A DNA stretch of 64,000 nt, from positions 434,001 to 498,000 of the forward strand of contig NZ_JBKBHC010000001.1 of assembly GCF_046297895.1 (NCBI RefSeq). Direction: 5' to 3'. Below the pieces are notes generated by a model that was not told the origin of the DNA, did no database searches, and worked only from the letters and a program-made list of their open reading frames with translations. Numbering within the stretch: the stretch's first letter is position 1; each line of letters starts with the position of its first letter. Below are positions 20,045-27,752 of the stretch, in pieces. The DNA comes from Ferrovibrio sp046297895. Its GTDB lineage: Bacteria > Pseudomonadota > Alphaproteobacteria > Ferrovibrionales > Ferrovibrionaceae. Made by a program: the position numbers and the translations under genes.

Positions 20045-20485
20045 ATGACACCTAAGCACGACCTCAAAAATCCCGACCACATCGCTTTCGGCACCGCCGT
20101 CGCCAATGCCCAGGCGGCCGTGGCCGGTCTGTCGGACCAGTATATCGGCTGGGTCAATGCCGACCTCAAGCGGCTGGATGCCGCCATCAGCGCCGCCCAG
20201 GGCGGCACCGATGCCGACAAGCTGCGGGCCGTCTATGACGTGGCGCATGACATCAAGGGACAGGGAAGCACTTTCGGCTATCTGCTGGTGACCGATATCG
20301 GACAACTGCTGTGCCGCTATGTCGACGAAGCCATCCGGCGCAAAAAGGTCGATGTCGATATCATTGCCGCCCATGTCGCGGCGCTACGAACCGTGGTCGA
20401 CAACCGGATCCAGGGCCAGGCGGGCGAGCTTGGTGCTGAAATCCTCGATACCCTGCGGTCCGCAGCAGCGAAAAGCTTCGCCTGA
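20045..20485 (+). CDS. Hpt (histidine phosphotransfer) domain protein
   Basis: A 146-aa, mostly helical protein consisting of a single Hpt domain. The phosphorylatable site is His68 within AHDIKGQGSTFGY, matching the Hpt consensus HxxKGxxxxxG, followed by the helix LLVTDIGQLLCRYVDEA. Hpt proteins relay phosphate between receiver domains in the cytoplasm. Free-standing ones of this size occur in alphaproteobacteria next to receiver proteins. Here the facing gene, three bases away and convergent, encodes a receiver that has lost its phosphorylatable Asp, so the true partners are probably elsewhere. Confidence 0.85.
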   Translation: MTPKHDLKNPDHIAFGTAVANAQAAVAGLSDQYIGWVNADLKRLDAAISAAQGGTDADKLRAVYDVAHDIKGQGSTFGYLLVTDIGQLLCRYVDEAIRRKKVDVDIIAAHVAALRTVVDNRIQGQAGELGAEILDTLRSAAAKSFA

Positions 20486-20488
20486 TCG

Positions 20489-21031
20489 TCAGGTTTTCCG
20501 CCCATCGGTTCCGCGCCGAAAGGGCCCGGCATAATCCGCGCGCACCTGGCGCCGGCGGTCGGGGCCGAAATAGCTTTGCTCGCGCACGAATTTGCGCGGC
20601 CGCTCGATGATCTCGCGCAGCCGGGCTTCGACGGCCTTGGCCGAAGGCGGCAAGACCAGGATTTCATTCACCCCGGTATCGAGCGCGAGCCGCGCGCGCT
20701 CGCGGGTGACACTGGTGGTGGCGATGATGAATGGCATGAACGGATTGGGGGAAGCCGTGTCCCGGCGCAGCCGCCGCACCAAACTCAATCCGCCTTCGTC
20801 GGGGCCGGCTGCCGGGCCAGGCAATTCCCAGCGGCAGATCACCGCATCGATCTTGCTGCCATCGGCGGTTTCCGCGGCCCTGTCCGCCAGGCTGGTCCAT
20901 GCCTGCGATACGCCCGACACGCAAAGCGGCCGCCGGATGCCCAGGCCAGCGAACAGGCTGCGCCAGGTCGCCAGCATGCTGGGCTCGGCCTCGACGAGCA
21001 GCAGATCGAGACGGCTGAGATCGTAGGGCAT
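20489..21031 (-). CDS. Pseudo-receiver domain protein (response regulator-like, non-phosphorylatable)
   Basis: A 180-aa CheY-like fold with the conserved alphaproteobacterial tail YFGPDRRR...YAGPFRR. The sequence follows stand-alone receiver proteins of this type throughout, but the active site is gone. The phospho-acceptor in VICRWELP is Arg67 where relatives have Asp. The acidic pair is Glu14-Ala15, and the conserved Lys before the cis-Pro is Leu127 (ILVLPPSAK). The switch Thr (IIATTS) is kept. It should therefore act, if at all, by constitutive protein contacts. ATG 21031 is chosen for the GGGGAG Shine-Dalgarno upstream and because the receiver strand starts at once. It is convergent with the Hpt gene. 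Confidence 0.82.
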   Translation of the reverse strand: MPYDLSRLDLLLVEAEPSMLATWRSLFAGLGIRRPLCVSGVSQAWTSLADRAAETADGSKIDAVICRWELPGPAAGPDEGGLSLVRRLRRDTASPNPFMPFIIATTSVTRERARLALDTGVNEILVLPPSAKAVEARLREIIERPRKFVREQSYFGPDRRRQVRADYAGPFRRGTDGRKT

Positions 21032-21110
21032 CGCGTTTCTCCCCGCCGCGCCCTTTACTTGCAACGCAGCGGCATGGCCTTCTGTTACTACAGATCAGCG
21101 GAGTAGGAAA

Positions 21111-21746
21111 ATGCCCTCGGCCCCTCCAGACGACATCCATTATTACGATCCGGCGCAGGGACACGGTCTCGCCCATGATCCGTTCAAGGCCATTGTGGGT
21201 CCGCGACCGATCGGGTGGATTTCCTCCTGCGACCGCGACGGCCGCGTCAATCTTGCGCCCTACAGCTACTTCAACGCCTTTCACGACAAGCCGCCGATCC
21301 TTGCCTTCGGCAGCAGCGACTGGAAAGACAGCGTCGCCAATGTCGAGGCGACGGGTGAATTCGTCGCCAATCTGGCAACCCGGCCGCTGGCCGAGGCAAT
21401 GAACCGCACCTCTGCGCCGGTGGCGCACGGCATCGATGAATTCAGGCTGGCCGGCCTGACCCCCGCGCCCTGCCGGCAGGTGCGGCCGCCCCGTGTGGCC
21501 GAAAGCCCGACCGCGCTGGAATGCCGGCTGCTGCAGATCGTGCGCCAGCATGATCTGCAGGGCCGGGCGCTGGATGCCTGGATGGTGATCGGCCAGGTGG
21601 TGGGCGTGCATATCGCCCGGGCCTACATCCGTGACGGCCTGTTCGACACCGCGGCGGCGCGGCCGATCATGCGCGGTGGCTACGCGGCCGATTATTTCGA
21701 GGCCACGCCGGAAACCCAGTTCCGCATGCGCCGCCCCACCGCCTGA
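21111..21746 (+). CDS. Flavin reductase family protein (FMN-binding split barrel)
   Basis: A 211-aa protein of the flavin reductase-like, FMN-binding split-barrel family. Diagnostic parts are the N-terminal KAIVGPRPIGWISS, the strand VNLAPYSYFNAFHDKPPILAFG and KDSVANVEATGEFVANLAT. Family members bind FMN and reduce flavins or act as small oxidoreductases; no specific substrate can be inferred. GGAGTAGGAAA just before the ATG is a good Shine-Dalgarno. It is divergent from the pseudo-receiver gene and 213 bp upstream of hemA on the same strand. Confidence 0.9.
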   Translation: MPSAPPDDIHYYDPAQGHGLAHDPFKAIVGPRPIGWISSCDRDGRVNLAPYSYFNAFHDKPPILAFGSSDWKDSVANVEATGEFVANLATRPLAEAMNRTSAPVAHGIDEFRLAGLTPAPCRQVRPPRVAESPTALECRLLQIVRQHDLQGRALDAWMVIGQVVGVHIARAYIRDGLFDTAAARPIMRGGYAADYFEATPETQFRMRRPTA

Positions 21747-21959
21747 TCGTCGATGCCGGATTCATCACGCTGCATTGCAGCATCCTCGCGCCGCGGTTGC
21801 AGTCTGGCGACGGGCCGGCCTGCGACCCCTCGCCGCGCCCGGAACCGGCCAGCCCCTCTAGCCAGCCCGGCGCCTGGGGCGCTAATATCCGGCACCAGCA
21901 CAGGAATTTAACGCCGAAGGCAGATTGCCTAGCGGCCCTGACCAGGCAGTTACAGCCCC

Positions 21960-23174
21960 ATGGATTACGAAGCCCTCTTCGGCCAGGCGGTCGACAAATT
22001 GCGCGCGGAAAAGCGCTATCGGGTTTTCACCGAACTGGCCCGGAATTGCGGCAGCTTTCCGGTTGCCGACAATTACAGCGGCATCGGCCCGGCCAAGATC
22101 ACCATCTGGTGCTCGAACGATTATCTCGGCATGGGCCAGCATCCGGCGGTGGTCGGGGCCATGCAGCAGGCGGTGGCCAAATTCGGCGCCGGCGCCGGCG
22201 GCACCCGCAATATTTCCGGCAACAGCCATGCCGTGGTCGAACTGGAAGCCGAACTGGCCGACCTGCATGGCAAGGAGGCCGCTCTGGTCTTCATGTCAGG
22301 CTACATTGCCAATCAGACCTCGCTTGCCACCCTGGCCAGGCTGCTGCCCGGCTGCGTCATCCTCTCGGATGCCGACAACCACAATTCGATGATCGAGGGC
22401 ATTCGCCAGTCCGGCTGCGAGCGCCACATATTCCGTCACAACGATCTGGCCCATCTTGAGGAACTGCTCGAGGGCCTGCCCGCCGAGCGGCCCAAGCTGA
22501 TCGCCTTCGAAAGCGTCTATTCCATGGACGGAGATATCGCGCCGATCCATGCCATCTGCGACCTGGCCGACAGATACGGCGCCATGACCTATCTGGACGA
22601 AGTGCATGCGGTCGGCCTCTACGGCAATCGCGGCGGCGGCATCGCCGACCGCGACAATGCGATGCAGCGTCTGCACATCATCCAGGGCACGCTGGGCAAG
22701 GCCTTCGGCGTGGTCGGCGGCTATATCACCGGCCCGAAGACGATGGTCGACGCCGTGCGCTCCTATGCCCCGGCTTTCATCTTCTCCACCGCCATGCCGC
22801 CGGCCATCGCCGCCGCCGCCACGGCCAGCATCCGCCATCTCAAGCAGAGTCAGGCCGAGCGCACCCGCCATCAGGAACGCGCCGCCACCCTGCGCCGCAT
22901 GTTGCTCAATGCCGGCCTGCCGGTGCTGGTGAACCAGAGCCATATCGTACCGGTCATGATCGGCGATCCCGCCCTATGCAAGGCCGCGTCCGACATGCTG
23001 CTGGCCGACCACGGCATCTACATCCAGCCGATCAACTACCCCACGGTGCCACGCGGCACCGAGCGGCTGCGCATCACCCCCACGCCGGTCCATACCGACG
23101 CGATGATGCAGGCCCTGACCGCGGCCCTGCTAGATGTCTGGCAGCGCCTGGGGCTCAGCCGCCAGGCCGCCTGA
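21960..23174 (+). CDS. hemA: 5-aminolevulinate synthase (C4/Shemin pathway)
   Basis: A 404-aa PLP enzyme condensing glycine and succinyl-CoA to 5-aminolevulinate, the first committed step of heme synthesis in alphaproteobacteria. It starts MDYEALFGQAVDKLRAEKRYR, close to other HemA proteins, and has the substrate-binding WCSNDYLGMGQHP, the glycine-rich GAGAGGTRNISGN and the aldimine region YLDEVHAVGLYG. The PLP lysine is Lys247 in GTLGKAFG, and the C-terminal HIVPVMIGD is conserved. Its length separates it from the related KBL and BioF enzymes. No FNR-type box was found directly upstream, although hemA is oxygen-regulated in some relatives. Confidence 0.95.
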   Translation: MDYEALFGQAVDKLRAEKRYRVFTELARNCGSFPVADNYSGIGPAKITIWCSNDYLGMGQHPAVVGAMQQAVAKFGAGAGGTRNISGNSHAVVELEAELADLHGKEAALVFMSGYIANQTSLATLARLLPGCVILSDADNHNSMIEGIRQSGCERHIFRHNDLAHLEELLEGLPAERPKLIAFESVYSMDGDIAPIHAICDLADRYGAMTYLDEVHAVGLYGNRGGGIADRDNAMQRLHIIQGTLGKAFGVVGGYITGPKTMVDAVRSYAPAFIFSTAMPPAIAAAATASIRHLKQSQAERTRHQERAATLRRMLLNAGLPVLVNQSHIVPVMIGDPALCKAASDMLLADHGIYIQPINYPTVPRGTERLRITPTPVHTDAMMQALTAALLDVWQRLGLSRQAA

Positions 23175-23275
23175 CCCCGGCCCTGACCGGGACTTCTTCG
23201 CGCGGCGGGCGGCAATATTTCCGTTCCGTTTCCAAATTTTTATCTGTTTGTGGCCTTCCTGTATGGCATGAACGG

Positions 23276-23315
23276 TGGAGTCGAATGAACTACCTGTAGT
23301 AGTTTCATGACTCCA
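23276..23315 (+). promoter_or_regulatory. Long imperfect hairpin enclosing the first ATG of the P-loop gene
   Basis: TGGAGTC (23276-23282) pairs with GACTCCA (23309-23315). Inner segments ATGAACTAC and GTAGTTTCAT also pair, with small bulges and a 5-nt loop CTGTA at 23294-23298. The ATG at 23307 lies in the descending arm. No T-run follows, so this is not an obvious hemA terminator. Confidence 0.7.
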
Positions 23316-23831
23316 TCCTTACGTGTTTCCCAGGCCGCAATGTCCCAGCAGGTTTTCCGTTCGCTCACGGATTTCGGATTTTCCATCCCGCAGCTCCAGA
23401 TACTGCGGGAGCGTCTGAGCGTGCCGCAATTCGTCTATTTCTCGGGCCCGGCCGGCGGCGGCAAGACCAGGGCCGCCCTGATGGTGGCCTGGACCTATTT
23501 CCAGGCCCTGAACCGGCCGATCCGTTTCGACGGCCAGGACATGAGCACCGACCAGATCCGTCAGGCCGCCAAGGAACATAATGCCGGCATCCTGTTCAAC
23601 GACATGGCCTCGGTGCATGATTATATGAAAGCCGGCTACTGCCTCGACTGCCGGATGATCGCCTTGGGCATCGCCTTCGACGGGCCCGCCGTCGCTGCCC
23701 AGGCCCATGCCTACCTGCTGGCTTACCTGCCCGGATTGGCGACTCGAAATGATGTCACCGTGATCGCTGTCGGCCGCGACGACGAGGAACCGGACAATCC
23801 CTTCCACAGCGTCGATCTCTTCGCGGCCTGA
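23307..23831 (+). CDS. Small P-loop protein of unknown function
   Basis: A 174-aa protein I do not recognise. Residues 47-54 (GPAGGGKT) form a Walker A motif preceded by a strand FVYFS, and ILFND at 95-99 is a possible Walker B. The layout LGF..L..L......FVYFSGPAGGGKT recalls the nucleotide-binding core of PilT/PilB/VirB11 secretion ATPases, and a later stretch (DCRMIALGIAFDGPAVAAQAHA) is placed where their ETA..AL.AA.TGH motif would be, but the conserved His and Asp boxes are absent. It is much shorter than those ATPases. The start is uncertain: ATG 23307 lies in a hairpin and ATG 23340 is an alternative. It stands alone between hemA and ompW. Confidence 0.6.
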   Translation: MTPSLRVSQAAMSQQVFRSLTDFGFSIPQLQILRERLSVPQFVYFSGPAGGGKTRAALMVAWTYFQALNRPIRFDGQDMSTDQIRQAAKEHNAGILFNDMASVHDYMKAGYCLDCRMIALGIAFDGPAVAAQAHAYLLAYLPGLATRNDVTVIAVGRDDEEPDNPFHSVDLFAA

Positions 23832-23889
23832 ACCCCGCCTTCGCCTCTGCGCCATCTTGTCGCGCATTCCGAGTCTTGGCCGGCTTCGT

Positions 23890-23903
23890 TTGATCTTGAT
23901 CAA
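23890..23903. promoter_or_regulatory. FNR/FixK-type box upstream of ompW
   Basis: TTGAT-CTTG-ATCAA matches the consensus TTGATN4ATCAA perfectly on both half-sites. It lies 111 bp before the ompW start codon at 24014. This suggests oxygen control of ompW by an FNR/FixK-type regulator. Confidence 0.78.
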
Positions 23904-24013
23904 CGCCGGCCGGGCCCGCCTTGCCATCATGCCCGCGCGATGTCCCTCCCCGGACGCGCGGAGCAGGCACCGCCGAGAGTCTGGCGGGGCGGATAATCAC
24001 AATGGAGCACATC

Positions 24014-24670
24014 ATGCGTATCGGTAAATCTCTCGCGGCCGCGGCGGGCGCGGCCCTTCTGCTGCTTGGCTCGGTCCCTTTTGATGCCTTCGCTCAGGAC
24101 GGCAAGTCAGCCGGCGATATCATGGTGCGCGGCCGCATCATTGGCCTGCTGCCCGATGAGGATTCGACGGTTACGGTCATCGGCGGCGAAGTCGATGCCA
24201 GCAATGCCTTCACCGGCGAAATCGACTTCTCCTATTTCTTCACCGACAACATCGCGGCCGAACTGATCGCCGCCACCACCAAGCACAAGATGCAGGTGGA
24301 CCGCAGCAGCAGCGGCGATGTCGGCCTGGGGAATGTGTGGCTGCTGCCGCCGACCCTCACCCTGCAGTACCATTTCATGCCCAAGCAGGCCTTCAGCCCC
24401 TATGTCGGCCTCGGCGCCACCTATGCCGTCTTCTACAACGAGAAGGTGGCCAGCGGCCTGCGCAGCGTCGATTACGACAATGCCTGGGGCGTCGCCCTGC
24501 AGGCCGGCTTCGACTACAAGATCGCCGGCAACTGGTACTTCAATGCCGACGTGAAGAAAATCTTCCTGAATACCGACGTGAAGGTGGTCACCAACGCCGG
24601 CACCGTGATCAATGCGGATGTCGACCTCGATCCGTGGGTGGTCGGCATCGGCGTCGGCTACAAGTTCTGA
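24014..24670 (+). CDS. ompW: OmpW family outer-membrane protein
   Basis: A 218-aa outer-membrane protein with a signal peptide (residues 1-27, ending AFAQ) and the OmpW pattern. It has the early MVRGRIIGLLPDEDSTV, repeated amphipathic strands such as EIDFSYFFTDNIAAELIA, the LPPTLTLQYHF strand, FSPYVGLGATYAVFY, and a C-terminal aromatic residue (VGIGVGYKF). OmpW forms an eight-stranded barrel with a hydrophobic channel for small hydrophobic molecules. ATG 24014 is preferred to 24002 because GGAG at 24004-24007 gives it a well-spaced Shine-Dalgarno. A perfect FNR-type box lies upstream; E. coli ompW is also known to respond to oxygen. Confidence 0.93.
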   Translation: MRIGKSLAAAAGAALLLLGSVPFDAFAQDGKSAGDIMVRGRIIGLLPDEDSTVTVIGGEVDASNAFTGEIDFSYFFTDNIAAELIAATTKHKMQVDRSSSGDVGLGNVWLLPPTLTLQYHFMPKQAFSPYVGLGATYAVFYNEKVASGLRSVDYDNAWGVALQAGFDYKIAGNWYFNADVKKIFLNTDVKVVTNAGTVINADVDLDPWVVGIGVGYKF

Positions 24671-24760
24671 TCAGGCATCCGGACTCGGTTCGCCGGGTCC
24701 GGTCCGCCCTCGGGTCGGGTCCGGCGGTTCGTCCACCCTCGCCGCCGGACTGCAGCCCGA

Positions 24761-24791
24761 CGCCTCCGCCGCCTGGCGGGGGCGTTTTTTT
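24761..24791 (+). terminator. Rho-independent terminator downstream of ompW
   Basis: Stem CGCCTCCGCC/GGCGGGGGCG (24761-24770 with 24775-24784, one G-T pair), loop GCCT, followed by seven Ts. It lies 90 bp after the ompW stop and 79 bp before the chorismate mutase gene. Confidence 0.88.
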
Positions 24792-24869
24792 GCCTGCTGG
24801 CCTGCTTGACCCCCTCGGCACGGTCCGCATCATGGGCGGCCCGAACGCGCCCAGCCGGCAGGATCAGCC

Positions 24870-25178
24870 ATGACCATCCATCCAGAATTGCAACGCCTGC
24901 GCGACAGCATCGACAATATCGATGCCGCGCTGATCCACATGCTGGCCGAGCGTTTCAAATGCACGCAGGCCGTAGGCCGGCTGAAGGCCGCCGAGAACCT
25001 GCCGCCGGCTGACCCGGCCCGCGAGGCGCGCCAGATCGCCCGGCTGCGCCAGCTTGCCGAAACCGCCAGGCTGGACCCGGATTTTGCCGAGAAATTCCTC
25101 GCCTTCATCGTGCGCGAGGTGATCCACCATCACGAGGCGATCGCCGAGCAGGCGAAGACCGGCCCGGCGAAAGCCTGA
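24870..25178 (+). CDS. Chorismate mutase, AroQ type
   Basis: A 102-aa all-helical protein with the AroQ pattern. The N-terminal helix is ELQRLRDSIDNIDAALIHMLAERFKCTQAVGRLKA, which carries the active-site Arg (LRDSIDNID) and the Arg/Lys of the second turn. A loop follows, then RQIARLRQLAETARLDPDFAEKFLAFIVREVIHHH. It converts chorismate to prephenate for Phe and Tyr synthesis. A free-standing monofunctional form like this is common in alphaproteobacteria. An AGGA element precedes the ATG. It is a single-gene unit, convergent with the BON lipoprotein gene. Confidence 0.9.
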   Translation: MTIHPELQRLRDSIDNIDAALIHMLAERFKCTQAVGRLKAAENLPPADPAREARQIARLRQLAETARLDPDFAEKFLAFIVREVIHHHEAIAEQAKTGPAKA

Positions 25179-25195
25179 CGTGACGGCAGCTTCCC

Positions 25196-25513
25196 TTACT
25201 TCACGACCAGGTCGTTCCTGACCGCGCGTACGCCCTGCACATTGCGGGCGATCTGTTCGGCGCGGGCCTTGGCCTGGGCGTCGTCGACGAACCCGCTCAG
25301 TTGAACCACATCCCTGAAGGTTTCGACGCTGATCTGGCCCGCCTTGGTGACCGGATCCTTGATCAATTCGGCCTTCACCTTGGTCGTGATGGCCGCCGAG
25401 TCGATATATTCGCCCGTCGATTCCCGCGTCGGCGTCGACGAGCAGGCGGCGACGGCGCCGCCCAGCATCAGCACGATTGCGGCGCTGCGGGCGATGAAGG
25501 CAAGATTGCGCAT
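25196..25513 (-). CDS. BON domain lipoprotein (OsmY-like)
   Basis: A 105-aa protein with a lipoprotein signal (VAAC, Cys24) and one BON domain at about residues 38-104: DSAAITTKVKAELIKDP, then VETFRDVVQLSGFVDDAQAKARAEQIARNVQGVRAVRNDLVV. BON proteins bind phospholipid or envelope components and are often osmotic or general stress proteins (OsmY, DolP relatives). The Shine-Dalgarno GAGGA is well placed. An EcfG-type promoter lies 55-80 bp upstream of the start codon, consistent with control by the general stress sigma factor. Confidence 0.9.
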   Translation of the reverse strand: MRNLAFIARSAAIVLMLGGAVAACSSTPTRESTGEYIDSAAITTKVKAELIKDPVTKAGQISVETFRDVVQLSGFVDDAQAKARAEQIARNVQGVRAVRNDLVVK

Positions 25514-25567
25514 GATCCGATCCTCGTTTCTGTCTGCGCATCCCTGATGGAATGCTGTCGGGACCGG

Positions 25568-25592
25568 AACGACGCCGGCGGGAATTTGTTCC
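25568..25592 (-). promoter_or_regulatory. EcfG-type general stress promoter for the BON lipoprotein gene
   Basis: Read on the minus strand: GGAAC (25592-25588), a 16-nt spacer, then CGTT (25571-25568). This matches the alphaproteobacterial EcfG consensus GGAAC-N16/17-CGTT. The implied 5' UTR is about 45-50 nt. Confidence 0.75.
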
Positions 25593-25604
25593 CGGCGGGT
25601 GCGT

Positions 25605-26447
25605 CTATACGAAGAAATCTGGAATCAGGTCGGTTTCCGCTGCGCCCGGATGACGGTAGCGTGAGAAATCGGTCAGTCCCGCCCCGCGCAGCACTTCGTC
25701 GTCGATGAAGAAGTTGCCGGTGCAGTCGCGGGCGGGCCGGGTCAGGATCACATGGGCGGCATCGGCCATGATCTCCACCTTGCGGCACTTCTTGCGCAAC
25801 TCGGGCCCGGTGATCACGTTCATCGCATCGGTGTCGATGGCGGTGCGCGGCCACAATGCATTCACCGCCACGCCCTTCTTGCGGAATTCGCCAGCCATGC
25901 CCAGCACGCACATGCTCATGCCGAATTTCGCCATCGTGTAGGCGACGTGCGGGCTGAACCAGCGCTCTTCCATGTTCAATGGCGGCGACAGGTTGAGGAT
26001 ATGCGGATTCTCGGCCTTCAGCAGGTGCGGCAGGCATTTCTGGCTGCACAGATAGGTCCCGCGCGTATTGATCTGGTGCATCAGGTCGTAACGCTTCATC
26101 GGCGTTTCCAGCGTGCCGGTCAGCGAGATGGCCGAAGCATTGTTGACCAGGATATCGAGGCCGCCGAAGGTCTCGACGGTCTTCTGCACGGCGGCTTCCA
26201 CCACCGCCTCCTCGCGAACGTCCACCACGATGGGCAGCGCCCGGCCACCCGCCTTTTCGATGGCCTCGGCGGCCGTATAGATCGTGCCGGCCAGCTTGGG
26301 ATGCGGTTCGGTGGTCTTGGCGGCGATGGCGATATTGGCGCCGTCCCTGGCCGCGCGCAGGGCGATGGCGAGGCCGATGCCGCGGCTGGCGCCGGTGATG
26401 AACAGGGTCTTGCCCTTGAGCGATCCAGTCCTGATGACTTCGGTCAT
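25605..26447 (-). CDS. Short-chain dehydrogenase/reductase (HSDL2-like SDR)
   Basis: A 280-aa NAD(P)-dependent SDR. The cofactor motif TGASRGIG is at about residues 19-26, NNAS at about 110, and the catalytic Tyr-Lys in YTMAKFG. The Ser partner appears to lie in ILNLSPP. Homology is to the SDR subgroup of human HSDL2 and citronellol-type dehydrogenases, which act on lipid-derived or terpenoid substrates; the sequence NLSPPLNMEERWFSPHVAYTMAK is characteristic. A strong GGGAGG Shine-Dalgarno is present. It is 20 bp downstream of the MBL-fold gene and likely co-transcribed with it. With the acyl-CoA dehydrogenase further upstream this suggests a lipid degradation cluster. Confidence 0.9.
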   Translation of the reverse strand: MTEVIRTGSLKGKTLFITGASRGIGLAIALRAARDGANIAIAAKTTEPHPKLAGTIYTAAEAIEKAGGRALPIVVDVREEAVVEAAVQKTVETFGGLDILVNNASAISLTGTLETPMKRYDLMHQINTRGTYLCSQKCLPHLLKAENPHILNLSPPLNMEERWFSPHVAYTMAKFGMSMCVLGMAGEFRKKGVAVNALWPRTAIDTDAMNVITGPELRKKCRKVEIMADAAHVILTRPARDCTGNFFIDDEVLRGAGLTDFSRYRHPGAAETDLIPDFFV

Positions 26448-26467
26448 GTTGTCCTCCCGCCTTCTGT

Positions 26468-27592
26468 TTATTGCGCCGCCTCGTCGACGGTGTCGCAGCG
26501 CTGGAACTCGTAGACGCCGCCCCCGTTGAGCCGCCGCTCCACCAGACCCTCGCGCATCAGGTGATGAAGATGCGCCAGCGCCTCGCCCGCCGCCAGCGTC
26601 ATGTGATCCTTGATGTCGCGCTTGAACAGCAGCGGCAGCGTCTCGATTACCGTATGCGGACGCTCCAGCGCGGCCAGCAGGGCATCCAGCCTGGTGGCAT
26701 GGTGCCGCTGCAGCATGGCGATGCGCTGGTGCAACCCGATGAAGGGATCGCCATGGGCCGGCAGCACCAGGATGTCGCGCGGCAGATGGCTGAACTTGGC
26801 GAACGAGTCGAGATACTGCGTCAGCGGCCCGGCTTCGGGTTCGCCGGGGTAGACGCCGATATGCGGCGAGATGCGCGGCAGCACCTGGTCGCCCGAGATC
26901 AGCACGTCCAGCGATGGGCAGTACAGGCAGGCATGTTCCGGCGAATGGCCGCGGCCGACGATCACCTGCCAGTCATGGGCGCCGATGCGGATGATGTCGC
27001 CTTCCGTAATGCGATGGAAACCACGCGGGATCGGCGTCACCGCCTTGGCGAAATTGCCGAAGCCGCGCGCCCGGATCGCATCGAGTTGCGCCGCGTCGAA
27101 GCCCAGCCGCCCATAGAAGGCAATCACATCGACCGGCACTTCGGGCAGTTGCTCCAGTTCCAGCATGCGGCCGAAGCTCCACTCGCCCAGCGTCATCCAC
27201 AGCGGTGCATTGAATTTCTGCTGCAGCCAGCCGGCCAGCCCCAGATGGTCGGGATGGAAATGCGTGCATAGGATGCGGGTGATCGGCTTGCCGCCCAGAT
27301 GCGCGGCGATCACCTGCTCCCAGATCGCCTGCAGCCTGGACGACCGCACGCCGGTATCCACCAGCGTCCAGCCCTCGCCATCCTCCAGCAGCCACAGATT
27401 GATGTAATCCAGCCCCGGGATTGGAATCGGCATGCGCAGCCACAGCACACCGGGCCGCATCTGCATCACCGCGCCATCGCCCGGCCTGCCGCCATTCGGC
27501 TCCCTGGCAAAGGGATATTTCAGGCTGGCGCCGCCATCCGGCGTCGGCGTGCCATCGATCATGGGAATGGAATCGTCTGCGGTGTCTGCCAC
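26468..27592 (-). CDS. MBL-fold metallo-hydrolase
   Basis: A 374-aa protein with a metallo-beta-lactamase fold. The metal-binding motif HFHPDH is at residues 111-116, further ligands lie in GRGHSPEH and the later GDQVLPRISPH, and a C-terminal winged-helix-like region occupies about 300-370. It resembles the bacterial relatives of LACTB2 and hydroxyacylglutathione hydrolases with a C-terminal extension. The substrate is unknown, probably a thioester or ester. The start is GTG at 27592. It is followed by the SDR gene in the same direction and sits 160 bp below the acyl-CoA dehydrogenase gene, separated from it by a terminator. Confidence 0.9.
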   Translation of the reverse strand: MADTADDSIPMIDGTPTPDGGASLKYPFAREPNGGRPGDGAVMQMRPGVLWLRMPIPIPGLDYINLWLLEDGEGWTLVDTGVRSSRLQAIWEQVIAAHLGGKPITRILCTHFHPDHLGLAGWLQQKFNAPLWMTLGEWSFGRMLELEQLPEVPVDVIAFYGRLGFDAAQLDAIRARGFGNFAKAVTPIPRGFHRITEGDIIRIGAHDWQVIVGRGHSPEHACLYCPSLDVLISGDQVLPRISPHIGVYPGEPEAGPLTQYLDSFAKFSHLPRDILVLPAHGDPFIGLHQRIAMLQRHHATRLDALLAALERPHTVIETLPLLFKRDIKDHMTLAAGEALAHLHHLMREGLVERRLNGGGVYEFQRCDTVDEAAQ

Positions 27593-27689
27593 GAAAGGCC
27601 TGCGGGGCTGGAGTTTTTGTTATGTGGGATAACTGTAGTTTCCCGTTGACGTAAGCGTCAATGCGGCGAAGTCCAGCACATCGGTCATG

Positions 27690-27718
27690 AAAAAGGCCGG
27701 GGCATTGCCGCCCCGGCC
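27690..27718 (-). terminator. Rho-independent terminator after the acyl-CoA dehydrogenase gene
   Basis: On the minus strand, GGCCGGGGC and its complement form a 9-bp stem (27695-27703 with 27710-27718) around a 6-nt loop, followed by five Ts. Confidence 0.9.
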
Positions 27719-27752
27719 CGTTAATCCCTCGTGACGTTGCGGAAAAGGCGGC

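Noticed and set aside
20029..20057. Tiny frame (MHPYRYDT) overlapping the Hpt start
   Set aside because: Eight codons, no Shine-Dalgarno and no conserved feature; likely chance.
23201..23220. Possible terminator after hemA
   Set aside because: The CCCGG/CCGGG stem at 23178-23193 is only 5 bp and no T-run follows directly.
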